From positions 1,782 through 65,781 of the forward strand of contig NZ_JQBH01000007.1 of NCBI RefSeq assembly GCF_001438695.1: a DNA stretch of 64,000 nt. Reading direction: 5' to 3'. The stretch's first letter is position 1. Every line of letters starts with the position of its first letter. Made by a program: the position numbers and the translations under genes. This stretch comes from Fructobacillus fructosus KCTC 3544. GTDB lineage: Bacteria; Bacillota; Bacilli; Lactobacillales; Lactobacillaceae. Shown here piece after piece: positions 24,494 to 35,287 of this stretch. The notes under the pieces were generated by a model. That model did no database searches, was not told the origin of the DNA, and was given only the letters and a program-made list of their open reading frames with translations.

Positions 24494-24896
24494 CGTCTAC
24501 TCTCCCTTGTTCGACCTGTTCATAAATCCAGTCCATCATCTGATCCAAACGCTCACTTTGTCCTGAAAGGTACAGATACCCCACCATCGCTTCAATTCCT
24601 GTCGAAATTCGATAAGCCACGACATTCGTGTTCTTAGCTTTGGTATAGGACTTGGCGTTACGTCCACGCTTAAAGTAGTGCAACTCTTCTTCCGTCAAGT
24701 AGTGGTCATCGCGCATCAAGTTAAAAATAGCAGCGTGAGCCTTGGCTGAAACATAGTGCCTGGATTTCTTTTGCAAATCATTAACTTTTGTTAATCCCGT
24801 GCTAACCAGGTGCGTTCGAACCTTGATTTCGTAGATTGCATCACCGATATAGGCAAGAGACAACCCATTCATTTGTTCATAGTCGAGTTTTTCCAT
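24477..24896 (-). CDS. mrnC: Mini-ribonuclease III
   Basis: MrnC is an RNase III catalytic domain without dsRNA-binding domain and matures 23S rRNA ends. The start is ATG 24896, preceded by AGAGGAT; the open frame extends upstream without a site. The 139-residue protein has LSLAYIGDAIYEIKVRTHLV (acidic catalytic motif) and AYRISTGIEAMVGYLYLSG. It belongs to the mrnC-rlmB-sigH cluster, but cysS, which usually precedes it, is not here. Confidence 0.95.
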   Translation of the reverse strand: MEKLDYEQMNGLSLAYIGDAIYEIKVRTHLVSTGLTKVNDLQKKSRHYVSAKAHAAIFNLMRDDHYLTEEELHYFKRGRNAKSYTKAKNTNVVAYRISTGIEAMVGYLYLSGQSERLDQMMDWIYEQVEQGRVDDAKTK

Positions 24897-25060
24897 TGTA
24901 TCCTCTAACGAAGACGTCTCCTCCCGACTGTCTTTAGTATAATTCCAATTCGGAATATTACCTGACAACCAAGACCTTTGTTGCTTCAAAATAGCCTAAC
25001 TAACTGATAAAAGACTATTTTACTAAAGACGCCCACTACTTCCCTGCTTCTTCCATTAAA

Positions 25061-25083
25061 AAGAACCCCAAACAAAGGGGCCT
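25061..25083 (-). terminator. Terminator of the gene at 25092
   Basis: Minus strand AGGCCCC-TTTGTTT-GGGGT followed by TTCTTTTT. Confidence 0.78.
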
Positions 25084-25091
25084 CCTGTGCA

Positions 25092-25541
25092 TTATTCGTT
25101 ATTTTTTTGCTGGCGAATACCATTAGACCAACGCCAAGTCCACATAGCAATGAAGCCGAAAACCGCTGAGCCCACCACATGTAAAGCAATTTCGGACTGG
25201 TTTAGGGGAGGCCAAATTAACAAAGCGACAATCAACAAAACCACTGAAACCAACATAGCTTGTGTCCACTGGTTCCAGCTTGTTACTTGGTACTGGTTAT
25301 GCGGAACAGCTTTTGGAAAGAGTCGGTACTGAATCTGTTCACCGGCCGGACTAAAGGCTGCCACATAGTACAAAGTCAAGGCATAGGCAAACCAATTAGC
25401 ATTATACTCCGAATTACCGGACTTCAATCGCCAAATAAAGAGGGCCACCACAATGAGCGCTGGCACGATGGCAATCGCCCATAATTGTTTCTTTGATAAT
25501 TTCTTAACCCAGTCAATCCAATTAATCGTTACCTTTGCCAT
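25092..25541 (-). CDS. Predicted four-helix membrane protein
   Basis: This 149-residue protein has four predicted membrane helices (about 21-38, 50-65, 91-110 and 119-137), with a short cytoplasmic N-terminus (INWIDWVKKLSKKQ) and a charged C-terminus. I do not recognise a family. It stands alone between mrnC and rpoC with its own terminator. Composition is like the core chromosome. Confidence 0.7.
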   Translation of the reverse strand: MAKVTINWIDWVKKLSKKQLWAIAIVPALIVVALFIWRLKSGNSEYNANWFAYALTLYYVAAFSPAGEQIQYRLFPKAVPHNQYQVTSWNQWTQAMLVSVVLLIVALLIWPPLNQSEIALHVVGSAVFGFIAMWTWRWSNGIRQQKNNE

Positions 25542-25593
25542 GCGATCTCCTTTATTCCTACCCTTAGTCTACCCTATTTTAGGTCTCCACTCA

Positions 25594-25640
25594 ATAAAAA
25601 AGCCAGTTGATCAGCACGATAACCGTGCTAACAACTGGCT
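25594..25640 (-). terminator. rpoBC terminator
   Basis: A two-part hairpin: AGCCAGTTG/CAACTGGCT outer arms (25601-25609, 25632-25640) and an inner AGCACG/CGTGCT stem, followed by T6 on the minus strand. Confidence 0.92.
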
Positions 25641-25654
25641 TTATATTGCCTTCA

Positions 25655-28600
25655 TTAGTCTTCTTGGTCCATCTTTTGGGCCACGTCGTCCAATGATTGA
25701 ATGTCTTCCGTTGCTTCTTCTGGCTTTGCAACCACTTCACCAACAACTTCAGGCTTAATCTTACGGTATTCGGACATACCAGTACCGGCTGGAATAATCT
25801 TACCGATAATGACGTTTTCCTTCAATCCAACAAGTGGATCGTTCTTACCGCGAATAGCAGCATCCGTCAAGACACGTGTAGTTTCCTGGAAGGAAGCGGC
25901 TGACAAGAAGGAGTTCGTCTCCAAGGCAGCCTTCGTAATTCCAAGCAAGACAGGACGAGCCGTCGCAGGTACCTTACCAGCAAAGAGTGCTGGTTCGTTA
26001 GCCCGCTTAAAGTCGGCAATGTCCATCAAGGTTCCTGGCAACAAGTCAGTTTGACCTGGATCCATGATGCGAACCTTACGAAGCATCTGACGAATCATTA
26101 CTTCGATGTGCTTGTCGGAAACTTCGATACCCTGCAAACGGTACACCTTCTGAATTTCAGAAAGCATGTATGATTCCGTCGTTAACGTATCCGTTACAGC
26201 CAACAATTCCTTCGGATCGATTGGTCCTTCGTTAATCGCTTCACCACGCTTGATAGAGTCACCTTCACCAAAGCGCATACGAGCAGTCAAAGGCAAAGTA
26301 TAAGTCCGAGTATCGGTCTCACCTTCGATTGTTACGTCCTTAGTACGTTCGGCTGGGTTTTCTTCGATTGCGGTAATCTTACCCGTTACTTCAGAAATTT
26401 CAGCGCGTCCCTTAGGGATACGTGCTTCCACAATTTCTTGCACACGAGGCAAACCTTGCGTGATATCGTTTCCACCGGCAACACCACCCGTGTGGAAGTT
26501 ACGCATGGTCAACTGTGTACCTGGTTCACCGATTGACTGGGCGGCAACCGTACCAACGGCTTCCCCAACTTCAACCTCTTCACCAGTGGCCAAGTTACGT
26601 CCGTAATCGAGAACTGAAACACCGTGCTCCGTCGTTGAAGTAAAGACAGAACGGATGGTTACTTCCTCAATACCGGCTGCCACAATCTTCTTAGCGGCAG
26701 CTTCATCAATCATCTCGTTACGGGCAACAATCTTTTCGCCAGTTTCTGGGTCAAAGACAGTCTTCATCGCATAACGACCAAGGATACGGTCGTACAATGG
26801 TTCCACGATTGAAGAACCATCGGTAATGGCTGCGACTTTAACACCGCGGTCAGAACCATTGTCATACTCACGCACGATAACGTCCTGGGCAACATCGACC
26901 AAACGACGGGTCAAGTAACCTGAGTTGGCCGTCTTCAAGGCCGTATCGGACATTCCCTTACGGGCACCGTGGGTTGAGATAAACATTTCCATAACCGTCA
27001 AACCGTCACGGAAGTTTGACGTAACTGGCAATTCGATAATCTTACCGCCAGGTCCGGCCATCAAACCACGCATTCCGGCCAACTGAACGAAGTTCGAAAT
27101 GTTACCACGAGCTCCAGAATCCTGCATCATGTAGATTGGGTTTCGGAGGTCGAAAGTCTGAATCAATTCGTCTTGGATAACATCCTTGGCCTTTGACCAG
27201 ATTTCAATAACTCGTTGGTAACGTTCGGCATCGGTAATCAGTCCACGACGGAACTGCTTCGTTACCGTTGCCACTTCTTTGTGGGCGTTTTCCAAAATTT
27301 CTGGCTTATCAGAAAGTTCGGTAACGTCGGTCATGGCAACCGTCAAACCAGACTTGGTTGAGATGTCATAACCGATATCCTTCATGCGGTCCAAGAGCAA
27401 TGACGTTTCCGTCACCTTGTACTGCTTGTATACCGCTGCAATGATGTCGGACAAGAAGCCCTTCTTGAATGGCTTAATAACAGCCTTACCATCCAAGTAA
27501 TCGTGGATATCTTCACCGGCATCCATGAAGAAGTCATCAGAGATTCCTTCAAAGTTTTCATCGGAAGGTTCGTTAATGTATGGGAAATCAACTGGCAAGA
27601 TTTCGTTAAAGAAGAGCTTACCAACTGAAGTAACCATGATCTTACCGCGCTGTTCGTCGGTAAATGGCTTTTCTTCGGGGAATGATGAAGTTTGGATACC
27701 AACACGCGTGTGGTAGTGAACCAACTTGTTTTCAAAAGCCAAACGGGCTTCATCAACAGAGGAGAAGATCATGCCTTCCCCTTCACGACCGGCTTCTTCA
27801 GTAGTTAGGTAGTAGTTACCGATAACCATATCCTGAGAAGGGGCAACGATTGGCTTTCCATCCTTCGGTGCCAAGATGTGGCCGGCAGCCAACATCAGCA
27901 AACGAGCTTCAGCTTGTGCTTCGTCAGACAAAGGCACGTGAATGGCCATCTGATCACCATCGAAATCGGCGTTATAGGCTTCACAGATCAATGGGTGCAG
28001 ACGCATGGCCTTACCTGAAACCAAAACTGGTTCAAAGGCCTGAATTCCAAGACGGTGCAAGGTAGGTGCTCGGTTCAAAAGAACTGGGTGTTCCTTGATT
28101 ACGTCTTCCAATACATCCATGACGTCTTCGTCGGCCTTGTCAATCTTACGCTTAGCAGACTTCACGTTGCCAGCGAGACCACGAGCCGTCAATTCCTTCA
28201 TGATAAATGGACGGAACAATTCGATTGCCATTGGACGTGGCAATCCCATTTGGTTCATCTTCAAGAATGGTCCAACATCGATAACGGAACGACCAGAGTA
28301 GTCGACACGCTTACCAAGCAAGTTTTGACGGAAACGTCCTTGCTTACCCTTCAACATGTGTGAAAGGGACTTCAATGGACGGTTACCAGGACCGGCAACG
28401 GGACGGCCACGACGACCGTTGTCCATCAGCGCATCGACGGCTTCTTGAAGCATACGCTTTTCGTTTTGAACGATAATACCAGGTGCGTGCAAATCGAACA
28501 ATCGCTTCAAACGGTTGTTACGGTTAATCACACGACGGTACAAGTCGTTCAAATCGGAAGTGGCAAAACGACCACCTTCCAATTGAACCATCGGACGCAA

Positions 28601-29314
28601 GTCAGGTGGAATGACAGGAATAACATCCATGACCATCCATTCTGGCTTGTTATCTGATTGCAAGAAGGCCTCGATAATGTCCAAACGGCGAACCGCACGA
28701 ACACGCTTTTGACCAGTTGCTTCTTGCAATTCAGCCTTCAAGGCAGCGGCTTCACCAGCCAAGTCAACGTCGGCCAACAATTCCTTGATGGCTTCGGCTC
28801 CCATTCCTGCCTTAAAGTTCGCACCGTATTCCTTCTTCAAGTCGCGGTATTCGCGCTCTGTCAGAAGCTTCTTCTTTTCAACCGGTGCATCACCTGGGTC
28901 AACCACAACGTAAGAAGCAAAGTAGATTACTTCTTCCAATGAGCGTGGTGACATGTCCAAGACCAAGCCCATTCGTGATGGGATTCCCTTGAAGTACCAG
29001 ATGTGAGTAACGGGTGCAGCTAATTCAATGTGCCCCATCCGTTCACGGCGGACCTTCGCTGAGGTAACTTCAACGCCACAGCGGTCACAAACGATTCCCT
29101 TATAACGGATTCGCTTGTACTTTCCACAGGCACATTCGTAATCCTTAGTAGGACCAAAGATTCGTTCATCAAACAAGCCGTCTTTTTCGGGCTTGAGTGT
29201 TCGATAGTTAATCGTTTCAGGCTTCTTGACCTCACCATGAGACCAGTCATGGATTTGGTCGGGAGAAGCGAGACCGATTTGCATCGATTCGAACTTGTTA
29301 ACATCAATTGCCAT
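25655..29314 (-). CDS. rpoC: RNA polymerase beta' subunit
   Basis: RpoC forms, with RpoB, the catalytic cleft of RNA polymerase. The 1219-residue protein begins with the conserved [15 protein letters not shown]. It has the zinc-binding [20 protein letters not shown] segment and the catalytic [15 protein letters not shown] with three Asp residues for magnesium. Also visible is the bridge and trigger region from [18 protein letters not shown] onward. Length is usual for LAB. It follows rpoB by 22 bases. Confidence 0.99.
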   Translation of the reverse strand: MAIDVNKFESMQIGLASPDQIHDWSHGEVKKPETINYRTLKPEKDGLFDERIFGPTKDYECACGKYKRIRYKGIVCDRCGVEVTSAKVRRERMGHIELAAPVTHIWYFKGIPSRMGLVLDMSPRSLEEVIYFASYVVVDPGDAPVEKKKLLTEREYRDLKKEYGANFKAGMGAEAIKELLADVDLAGEAAALKAELQEATGQKRVRAVRRLDIIEAFLQSDNKPEWMVMDVIPVIPPDLRPMVQLEGGRFATSDLNDLYRRVINRNNRLKRLFDLHAPGIIVQNEKRMLQEAVDALMDNGRRGRPVAGPGNRPLKSLSHMLKGKQGRFRQNLLGKRVDYSGRSVIDVGPFLKMNQMGLPRPMAIELFRPFIMKELTARGLAGNVKSAKRKIDKADEDVMDVLEDVIKEHPVLLNRAPTLHRLGIQAFEPVLVSGKAMRLHPLICEAYNADFDGDQMAIHVPLSDEAQAEARLLMLAAGHILAPKDGKPIVAPSQDMVIGNYYLTTEEAGREGEGMIFSSVDEARLAFENKLVHYHTRVGIQTSSFPEEKPFTDEQRGKIMVTSVGKLFFNEILPVDFPYINEPSDENFEGISDDFFMDAGEDIHDYLDGKAVIKPFKKGFLSDIIAAVYKQYKVTETSLLLDRMKDIGYDISTKSGLTVAMTDVTELSDKPEILENAHKEVATVTKQFRRGLITDAERYQRVIEIWSKAKDVIQDELIQTFDLRNPIYMMQDSGARGNISNFVQLAGMRGLMAGPGGKIIELPVTSNFRDGLTVMEMFISTHGARKGMSDTALKTANSGYLTRRLVDVAQDVIVREYDNGSDRGVKVAAITDGSSIVEPLYDRILGRYAMKTVFDPETGEKIVARNEMIDEAAAKKIVAAGIEEVTIRSVFTSTTEHGVSVLDYGRNLATGEEVEVGEAVGTVAAQSIGEPGTQLTMRNFHTGGVAGGNDITQGLPRVQEIVEARIPKGRAEISEVTGKITAIEENPAERTKDVTIEGETDTRTYTLPLTARMRFGEGDSIKRGEAINEGPIDPKELLAVTDTLTTESYMLSEIQKVYRLQGIEVSDKHIEVMIRQMLRKVRIMDPGQTDLLPGTLMDIADFKRANEPALFAGKVPATARPVLLGITKAALETNSFLSAASFQETTRVLTDAAIRGKNDPLVGLKENVIIGKIIPAGTGMSEYRKIKPEVVGEVVAKPEEATEDIQSLDDVAQKMDQED

Positions 29315-29336
29315 CTATTCGGTCACCTTTCTAAAA

Positions 29337-32300
29337 TTATTGTTCTTCATCACTAAAGGTGCTTTGTTCTTGGGTCTTTTCTTGACCATCCACCTTATCA
29401 AAGGCGACCTTGACTTCTTCATCGTCACGGTTCAATAGATCTGGGTTGGTACGGGCCAACTTTTCCAAAGCGTCAACAGGCAAGACGGAATCGTCTTCGT
29501 CCATTTGCTTCAATTGAACGGCTTCACCTTCTTGGTTCAAGACACGCATGTCCAAACCGAGGGCCTGCAATTCCTTCACCAAAACTCGGAATGATTCAGG
29601 AACGCCTGGCTTAGGAATGGCTTCACCCTTGATGATTGATTCGTAAACCTTTACACGACCAGCAACATCATCAGACTTGTAAGTCAAGATTTCTTGCAAA
29701 GTGTAAGCGGCACCGTAGGCTTCCAAAGCCCAAACTTCCATTTCTCCGAAACGCTGTCCACCGAACTGGGCTTTTCCACCAAGAGGCTGTTGCGTAACAA
29801 GGGAGTAAGGACCAATTGAACGGGCGTGAATCTTGTCATCGACCATGTGGGCCAACTTCAAGTAGTGCATCACACCGACGGCAACACGCTTATCGAAGGC
29901 TTCACCGGTTTGACCGTCGTAAACGACCGTCTTACCATCGGCTGGCAAACCAGCTTCGGCCAAAGCTTCTTCGATTTCATCATCGGTTGCTCCATCGAAA
30001 ACAGGAGAAGCAACGTGGATACCCAATTTCTTAGCGGCATAACCCAAGTGCAATTCCAAAACCTGTCCGATGTTCATACGAGATGGCACACCCATGGGTG
30101 ACAAACAGATGTCAACTGGTGTTCCATCTGGCAAGTATGGCATGTCTTCTTCGGGAACAACGACTGAAACAGTACCCTTGTTTCCGTGACGACCGGCCAT
30201 CTTGTCACCGACTTGTATCTTACGCTTTTGGGCGATGTAAACACGAACCATCTGGTTAACACCAGGGGCCAATTCATCACCGTTTTCAGGCGTAAAGACG
30301 CGAACGGATTGCACAACACCGCCACCACCGTGCGGTACCTTCAATGATGTATCGCGAACTTCGCGAGCCTTTTCACCAAAGATAGCATGCAAAAGTCGTT
30401 CTTCGGCTGATAGGTCAGTCACACCCTTAGGCGTTACCTTACCAACCAGGATGTCGCCATCCTTAACTTCGGCACCAACACGAATGATTCCGTTTTCATC
30501 CAAATCCTTCAGTTGTTCTTCACCGGTATTTGGAATTTCACGAGTAATTTCTTCAGGGCCAAGCTTTGTATCACGAGCCTCTGAGTCAAATTCTTCGATG
30601 TGAATTGACGTATAAACGTCTTCACGAACCAAACGTTCGTTCAACACGATGGCATCTTCGAAGTTGTAACCGTGCCAAGTCATGAAGGCGATAACAGGGT
30701 TTTGTCCAAGGGCCAATTCACCCTTTTCCATTGATGGTCCATCAGCCAATACTTGGTCATCGTCAATCTTTTCACCGACTTTGACGATTGGCTTTTGGTT
30801 ATAGTTCTTACCACCGTTAGAGCGGCGGAACTTCATCAATTCGTAGGTATCCAACTGACCGTCTTCTCGACGCACGCGGATTTCCTTCGCATCAACGTAT
30901 TCCACTTCACCAGGAGCCGTTGAAATAATGGCAGCACCTGAATCGTGGGCAGCCTTGTATTCAACACCAGTTCCAACGATTGGCGCGTGTGGGTCGAGCA
31001 AAGGCACAGCCTGACGCTGCATGTTGGCACCCATCAAGGCACGGTTCGAATCATCGTTTTCCAAGAAAGGAATAACAGACGTTCCAACCGAAACAACTTG
31101 CTTAGGGGAAACATCGACGTAATCGATCTTTTCAACTGGCGTTTCGATGTTTTCTTCACCGAAACGAGCCATGGCTGTGTTGTGGACGAATGAACCATCG
31201 TCTTCCAACTCCGTGTTGGCCTGAGCAACGATGTAGTTATCTTCTTCATCGGCCGTCAAGTAATCAATCTTTGAGGTAACTTTGTGCGTACCCCAGTCAA
31301 CACGACGGTATGGTGTTTCGATGAAACCATACTTGTTGATGCGACCGTAAGTAGCCAAAGAGTTAATCAAACCAATGTTAGGACCTTCGGGCGTTTCGAT
31401 TGGGTCAATACGGCCGTAGTGGGTGTAGTGAACGTCTCGAACTTCAACGCCGGCACGGTCACGAGTCAAACCACCAGGTCCAAGGGCTGACAAACGACGC
31501 TTGTGGTTCATTTCCCCAAGTGGGTTGGTCTGGTCCATGAACTGTGACAGCTGTGAGGAACCGAAGAATTCCTTAATTGAAGCAACAACCGGACGGATGT
31601 TGATCAATTGTTGTGGTGTTACCGTTGCGGCATCTTGGATTGACATCCGTTCGCGAACGACACGTTCCATACGAGTCAAACCAATGCGGAATTGGTTTTG
31701 CAACAATTCCCCAACGGAACGGATACGACGGTTACCCAAGTGATCAATATCATCAACTTGACCAACACCTTCTTGCAAGTTCAAGAAGTAGTTCATACCG
31801 GCAATGATGTCGGCTGGACGAACGTTGTGTTCGTTTTCAGGCAAGTGACCGTTTCCAATCAAGACCAACGTCTTGTCTGGATTTTCAGGTGATTCAATCT
31901 TAATCTTTTGAAGAACAACGGGGTCCTGCAAAACGGCATCGCCAGATGGCGTGTATGAAACCGTCTTAAAGTCAGGGTTGTCCAAGAATGGTGCCAACTT
32001 AGCCATAACAGCCTTGTCCACAACTGTTCCCTTTTCCGCAATGATTTCACCAGATTCAGGGTCAGCCAACGTTTCGGCCAAGGTCTGGTTCAACAAACGG
32101 TTTTTAAGTGACAACTTCTTGTTGATCTTGTAACGACCAACGGGAGCCAAATCGTAACGCTTTGGATCGAAGAAACGAGCCACCAAAAGGGCACGAGATG
32201 AGTCGGCCGTCTTAGGTTCTCCTGGACGCAAGCGTTCGTAAATGTCCTTCAATGATTCTTCAACACGGGAATCGGACATGTTCTTGTGAACGTCCTTTTC

Positions 32301-32966
32301 CAAAGTCATGTTCAAGGCATCATATTGGTCAGAGAAGATGTCGATGATGTCAGAATCTGATCCAAAGCCAAGGGCACGAACCAATTCCGTCATCAGCAAC
32401 TTACGCGTCCGGTCGATACGAACGTTAGCGATACCCTTGGCATCCGTTTCGTATTCCAACCAAGCACCACGGTTAGGGATAACCGTTGTACCAAAGTGTG
32501 GACGACCGTTCTTGTCAGCTTCCTGGTTGTAATAAATACCAGGTGAGCGCACAAGCTGTGAAACGATAACACGTTCCGCACCGTTAATGATGAAAGTTCC
32601 CTGCTTCGTCATCAATGGGAAATCACCAAAGAAGACGTCCTGGGACTTAATCTCACCCGTTTCCTTGTTCGTCAAGCGAAGCGTGACGTGCAAAGGTGCT
32701 GAGTAGTTCGCATCATGTTCACGGGCCTCATCGATGTTGTACTTTGGCTCCATTAACTGGTAGTCAACGTATTCCAAAGACAAGTTTCCTTGGAAGTCTT
32801 CGATTGGCATGATGTCGTTAAACATCTCCTTGATTCCTTCATCAAGGAACCATTGGTAGGATGCCGTTTGCACTTCGATCAAATTTGGAAGATCCAAAAC
32901 TTCTTTAATCTTCGAGTATGAACGACGAGTACGGTACTTACCATATTTTACTAAATGTCCTGCCAC
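29337..32966 (-). CDS. rpoB: RNA polymerase beta subunit
   Basis: The start is placed at GTG 32966 because AGGTG lies six bases upstream and the product then begins [18 protein letters not shown] as in relatives; the longer frame from 32975 lacks a site. The 1209-residue protein has the rifampicin-region [32 protein letters not shown]. The DQT-to-NHKRR residues are wild type, and the C-terminal [27 protein letters not shown] is intact. It has a long structured leader. Confidence 0.99.
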   Translation of the reverse strand: MAGHLVKYGKYRTRRSYSKIKEVLDLPNLIEVQTASYQWFLDEGIKEMFNDIMPIEDFQGNLSLEYVDYQLMEPKYNIDEAREHDANYSAPLHVTLRLTNKETGEIKSQDVFFGDFPLMTKQGTFIINGAERVIVSQLVRSPGIYYNQEADKNGRPHFGTTVIPNRGAWLEYETDAKGIANVRIDRTRKLLMTELVRALGFGSDSDIIDIFSDQYDALNMTLEKDVHKNMSDSRVEESLKDIYERLRPGEPKTADSSRALLVARFFDPKRYDLAPVGRYKINKKLSLKNRLLNQTLAETLADPESGEIIAEKGTVVDKAVMAKLAPFLDNPDFKTVSYTPSGDAVLQDPVVLQKIKIESPENPDKTLVLIGNGHLPENEHNVRPADIIAGMNYFLNLQEGVGQVDDIDHLGNRRIRSVGELLQNQFRIGLTRMERVVRERMSIQDAATVTPQQLINIRPVVASIKEFFGSSQLSQFMDQTNPLGEMNHKRRLSALGPGGLTRDRAGVEVRDVHYTHYGRIDPIETPEGPNIGLINSLATYGRINKYGFIETPYRRVDWGTHKVTSKIDYLTADEEDNYIVAQANTELEDDGSFVHNTAMARFGEENIETPVEKIDYVDVSPKQVVSVGTSVIPFLENDDSNRALMGANMQRQAVPLLDPHAPIVGTGVEYKAAHDSGAAIISTAPGEVEYVDAKEIRVRREDGQLDTYELMKFRRSNGGKNYNQKPIVKVGEKIDDDQVLADGPSMEKGELALGQNPVIAFMTWHGYNFEDAIVLNERLVREDVYTSIHIEEFDSEARDTKLGPEEITREIPNTGEEQLKDLDENGIIRVGAEVKDGDILVGKVTPKGVTDLSAEERLLHAIFGEKAREVRDTSLKVPHGGGGVVQSVRVFTPENGDELAPGVNQMVRVYIAQKRKIQVGDKMAGRHGNKGTVSVVVPEEDMPYLPDGTPVDICLSPMGVPSRMNIGQVLELHLGYAAKKLGIHVASPVFDGATDDEIEEALAEAGLPADGKTVVYDGQTGEAFDKRVAVGVMHYLKLAHMVDDKIHARSIGPYSLVTQQPLGGKAQFGGQRFGEMEVWALEAYGAAYTLQEILTYKSDDVAGRVKVYESIIKGEAIPKPGVPESFRVLVKELQALGLDMRVLNQEGEAVQLKQMDEDDSVLPVDALEKLARTNPDLLNRDDEEVKVAFDKVDGQEKTQEQSTFSDEEQ

Positions 32967-32975
32967 ACTTATCAC

Positions 32976-33170
32976 CTCATCTAAAATTCACTGTTCATGC
33001 AAAATAAAATTGACAATTTTCGTAAAAATTTAGCAAAAAAGTCCTTATTTTTGGGCCGAAAGGCACAAAAAAAGCAAGTCTCGCGACCGTTAGGGCGCGG
33101 ACCTTGCCTGCTATAAGGGCTCTGATGGACAATAGATCACCAGCCGCCATATTTATTTACAGTGTTACTG
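32976..33170 (-). promoter_or_regulatory. Structured rpoB leader (Lacto-rpoB type candidate)
   Basis: The transcript leader is about 195 nt and contains a strong hairpin (arms GCAAG and CTTGC around CGCG/CGCG, 33074-33107) followed by T7 on the minus strand, well before rpoB. This looks like an attenuator. A conserved RNA called Lacto-rpoB is known upstream of rpoB in lactic acid bacteria, and this leader may be one. I judge this by position and structure, not by covariance. Confidence 0.6.
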
Positions 33171-33176
33171 AATACT

Positions 33177-33204
33177 ATTATACGGGTCTTTTCAAAAAAT
33201 ACAA
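33177..33204 (-). promoter_or_regulatory. rpoBC promoter
   Basis: TTGTAT (33199-33204) and TATAAT (33177-33182) on the minus strand, 16 bp apart. Confidence 0.78.
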
Positions 33205-33213
33205 GGGATATTC

Positions 33214-33242
33214 TTGACAAATTTGTTGAAAAGGGGTAAGAG
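33214..33242 (+). promoter_or_regulatory. Putative promoter of the toxin mRNA
   Basis: TTGACA (33214-33219) and TAAGAG (33237-33242) with a 17-bp spacer. The start site would be near 33249, giving a leader of about 110 nt before the toxin start. Confidence 0.65.
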
Positions 33243-33268
33243 GTACGGACCAATGAAAAAACTTGCCA

Positions 33269-33282
33269 CTGACAAACGACGG
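33269..33282 (+). repeat. Direct repeat DRa, toxin-mRNA copy
   Basis: CTGACAAACGACGG is repeated exactly at 33564-33577 within the antisense RNA region. Pairing extends to 22 nt if G-U pairs are counted. Confidence 0.75.
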
Positions 33283-33359
33283 TTTTGGAGAAGTTCATCA
33301 ATCCTTACGTATTAATAAGTAAGGGTCGTAGTTATGCCCCCGGAAGGGAGGTGATAACC

Positions 33360-33476
33360 GTGATTTGCAGCTACTTCATCGTGCAACTGCTTAACGCCGT
33401 GCTAACTGTTTTAACCGCTGTTTTGACAGAATTCGCATTAACTAAGTTGCACAAGTGGTTTAATCGAAAGAAATAG
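33360..33476 (+). CDS. Fst/Ldr-like type I toxin peptide
   Basis: The 38-residue peptide starts at GTG 33360, directly after a strong GGGAGGTGATAACC ribosome-binding region. It has one hydrophobic membrane helix (about 4-24, with LLNAVLTVLTAVL) and a Trp-containing basic end (HKWFNRKK). That is the build of the Fst family of membrane-damaging toxins. A longer frame from 33285 is not needed and lacks a site. Promoter, terminator and convergent antisense RNA all fit a par-type locus. The peptide family is inferred from architecture and length; sequence identity to known Fst is low. Confidence 0.75.
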   Translation: MICSYFIVQLLNAVLTVLTAVLTEFALTKLHKWFNRKK

Positions 33477-33484
33477 CCACATGT

Positions 33485-33510
33485 GCCTCGGTTTGACAGC
33501 CGGGGCTTTT
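33485..33510 (+). terminator. Toxin mRNA terminator
   Basis: GCCTCGG-loop-CCGGGGC followed by TTTT, nine bases after the toxin stop codon. Confidence 0.75.
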
Positions 33511-33550
33511 CTTATACCGACATCATGTTTTGGTAAAAATGCATTCAAAT

Positions 33551-33614
33551 AAAAAAGCCGTCGCTGACAAACGACGGCTTTGAAAAGAAATGATAACCTT
33601 TTCAACTACTTCAC
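33551..33614 (-). ncRNA. Putative antitoxin RNA (RNA II-like)
   Basis: A minus-strand promoter (33621-33649) would start an RNA near 33614 that ends at a perfect terminator hairpin (arms 33554-33563 and 33572-33581) with T6, so about 64 nt. Its sequence contains the complements of two toxin-mRNA segments in antiparallel order. GGTTATCA pairs with TGATAACC next to the toxin start, and CCGTCGTTTGTCAG pairs with DRa. These are the hallmarks of the RNA II antitoxin of pAD1-like par loci. The terminator could alternatively just serve the TauE-like gene upstream. Confidence 0.72.
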
Positions 33615-33620
33615 GCTCGA

Positions 33621-33649
33621 AGTATAGCAGTGGCAACAAAAAAATTCAA
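33621..33649 (-). promoter_or_regulatory. Promoter of the antitoxin RNA
   Basis: TTGAAT (33644-33649) and TATACT (33621-33626) on the minus strand, 17 bp apart, a much better match than the toxin promoter. Confidence 0.78.
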
Positions 33650-33715
33650 TCCAATATTCCTTATTGGAACCATTAGGTCAAATAAAAGCCCTCAATGACA
33701 TAAATATTTTCGACA

Positions 33716-34459
33716 TCATCCCCACGCCTGCCAAGCCAGCACTGTCGACAGCACCAATGCAAAGATACCGACGTAGCGCTCAATTTTATTTTGTGGAACA
33801 TGGCGGACGACAATTGGACCGAGAAAGCCACCGGCGAAGAGGCCCACTAACAGGATTGGGATGACCACCCAGTGGACAGGCATGGTGAAGGCGAATAGAA
33901 TTCCTGCCACACCGTTGTTTAGAAAAGTCGCAAAGTTACGAATAGCGTTGTAGGTCGCATACTTTTCGTTCAGCGCCCGGGACAAGACGGCAATCATCAG
34001 CAAGCCCGACCCAGCGCCGAAGTAGCCGATGTAGAGGCCGACCAAGAAGATGCTAATCCAGCCCATGGCTTTAACCCATGGGCTTTTTGTTAGTCCTTCC
34101 CGCTGTTTCTTTGGCAGCAAAATCATGATGGCGGCTAACAGGATAAAGAGTGGCACGACTTTTTTAAAGTCCGCATCGGAACTGTGAATGAGGAGCGAGG
34201 CACCTAGAATACCAGCAGATGTGTTGATGAGGGCAATCAGAATCGCTTGCTTCCAGTGGTGCTTCAATTCCTTAAAGGACGAAAGCAAGGTCCCAATCCC
34301 AGACCCCATCTGAGAAATCGTGATGGTAGCGTTGGCACTGACCGGGGCAATCCCAATGGAAAGCAGAACAGGATAGAGCGTTAGCGCAGCCATCCCCACA
34401 ATGCCGTTCAAGACACCGGCGATGAGACTCATCAATAGTAGATATAACATGCTAGCCAT
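33716..34459 (-). CDS. TauE/SafE-family membrane permease
   Basis: The start is ATG 34459, with GGGAG eight bases upstream. The 247-residue protein has seven to eight membrane helices and the family's two repeated halves, GVLNGIVGMAALTLYPVLLSIGIAP and YIGYFGAGSGLLMIAVL. The family exports sulfite, sulfoacetate and other organosulfur anions; substrate here is unknown. It is convergent toward the toxin-antitoxin locus and divergent from the response-regulator gene. Confidence 0.88.
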   Translation of the reverse strand: MASMLYLLLMSLIAGVLNGIVGMAALTLYPVLLSIGIAPVSANATITISQMGSGIGTLLSSFKELKHHWKQAILIALINTSAGILGASLLIHSSDADFKKVVPLFILLAAIMILLPKKQREGLTKSPWVKAMGWISIFLVGLYIGYFGAGSGLLMIAVLSRALNEKYATYNAIRNFATFLNNGVAGILFAFTMPVHWVVIPILLVGLFAGGFLGPIVVRHVPQNKIERYVGIFALVLSTVLAWQAWG

Positions 34460-34594
34460 GGTCAGTTCTCCCTTACCCAAATCATTCTTAATTACTATTT
34501 AGTATAGCACTGTCACTTTCCCTACTGGAGGGATACCCGTCCTATGTTAAGATAAAACCAACTACCTTATATAGAAGAAACCGAGTGAACTAAC

Positions 34595-35287
34595 ATGGCA
34601 GAACGCATTTTTATCGTTGAAGACAATCAAGAAATCGTCAGCCTTTTGGAAAAGGGGCTTTCAGGTTGGGGCTTTTCCACAGGTGCCTGCGAGGACTTTC
34701 ATCAAGTGGCGGAAGAAACCTTGGCATTTCAACCCGATTTAGTCTTGATGGACGTTAACTTGCCCTTTTTCAATGGCTTTTACTGGACGCAGGCCATCCG
34801 AAAAAAGTCGGCACTCCCCATCATTTTCTTGTCTTCGCGCAACGAAGATGCCGATCAGATTATGGCCATGAACTTGGGCGCTGATGATTACATGACGAAA
34901 CCCTTCAACCTGGACTTACTCATTGTTAAAATCAAAGCACTGTTACGGCGAACCGCTGGGCAATCACAGGAATCAACGGCCAGTCTTACCTTCAAAGGGT
35001 ACCAACTCGACTTATTAAACAGCGAATTGGCCGCTGGCAGCCACCACATCCCTCTCAGCAAAAACGAGGTGAAGTTACTCTACCCACTTTTCCAGCAGCC
35101 GGGCGAAATTGTTTCACGTGAAGCAATTATGGAGGCCCTTTGGGAAGACGAACTCTTCGTTGACCGCAATACCCTAGCCGTCATGGTCAACCGCATCCGG
35201 GCCAAGACCAGGGCAATTGATTTTGACCAAGTCTTAAAAACCGTCAAGGGAAAGGGGCTACGTCTGCATGATTCAGAACAGTTTTAA
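34595..35287 (+). CDS. bceR: BceR-like response regulator
   Basis: OmpR-family regulator of 230 residues: receiver domain with phospho-acceptor D53 (LVLMDVNLPFFNGF), conserved acidic pair near the start and Lys at KPFNLDLL, then a winged-helix DNA-binding domain (about 130-228). Its neighbours place it in the Bce type that senses peptide antibiotics through the transporter. A TTAAGAT -10-like element lies at 34547-34553 upstream. It overlaps the kinase gene by 20 bases. The target site is probably the repeat at 36265. Confidence 0.92.
   Translation: MAERIFIVEDNQEIVSLLEKGLSGWGFSTGACEDFHQVAEETLAFQPDLVLMDVNLPFFNGFYWTQAIRKKSALPIIFLSSRNEDADQIMAMNLGADDYMTKPFNLDLLIVKIKALLRRTAGQSQESTASLTFKGYQLDLLNSELAAGSHHIPLSKNEVKLLYPLFQQPGEIVSREAIMEALWEDELFVDRNTLAVMVNRIRAKTRAIDFDQVLKTVKGKGLRLHDSEQF

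Noticed and set aside
33285-33476. A longer 63-aa version of the toxin peptide
   Set aside because: The GGGAGG site and family size favour the GTG at 33360; the extra residues come from the structured mRNA leader.
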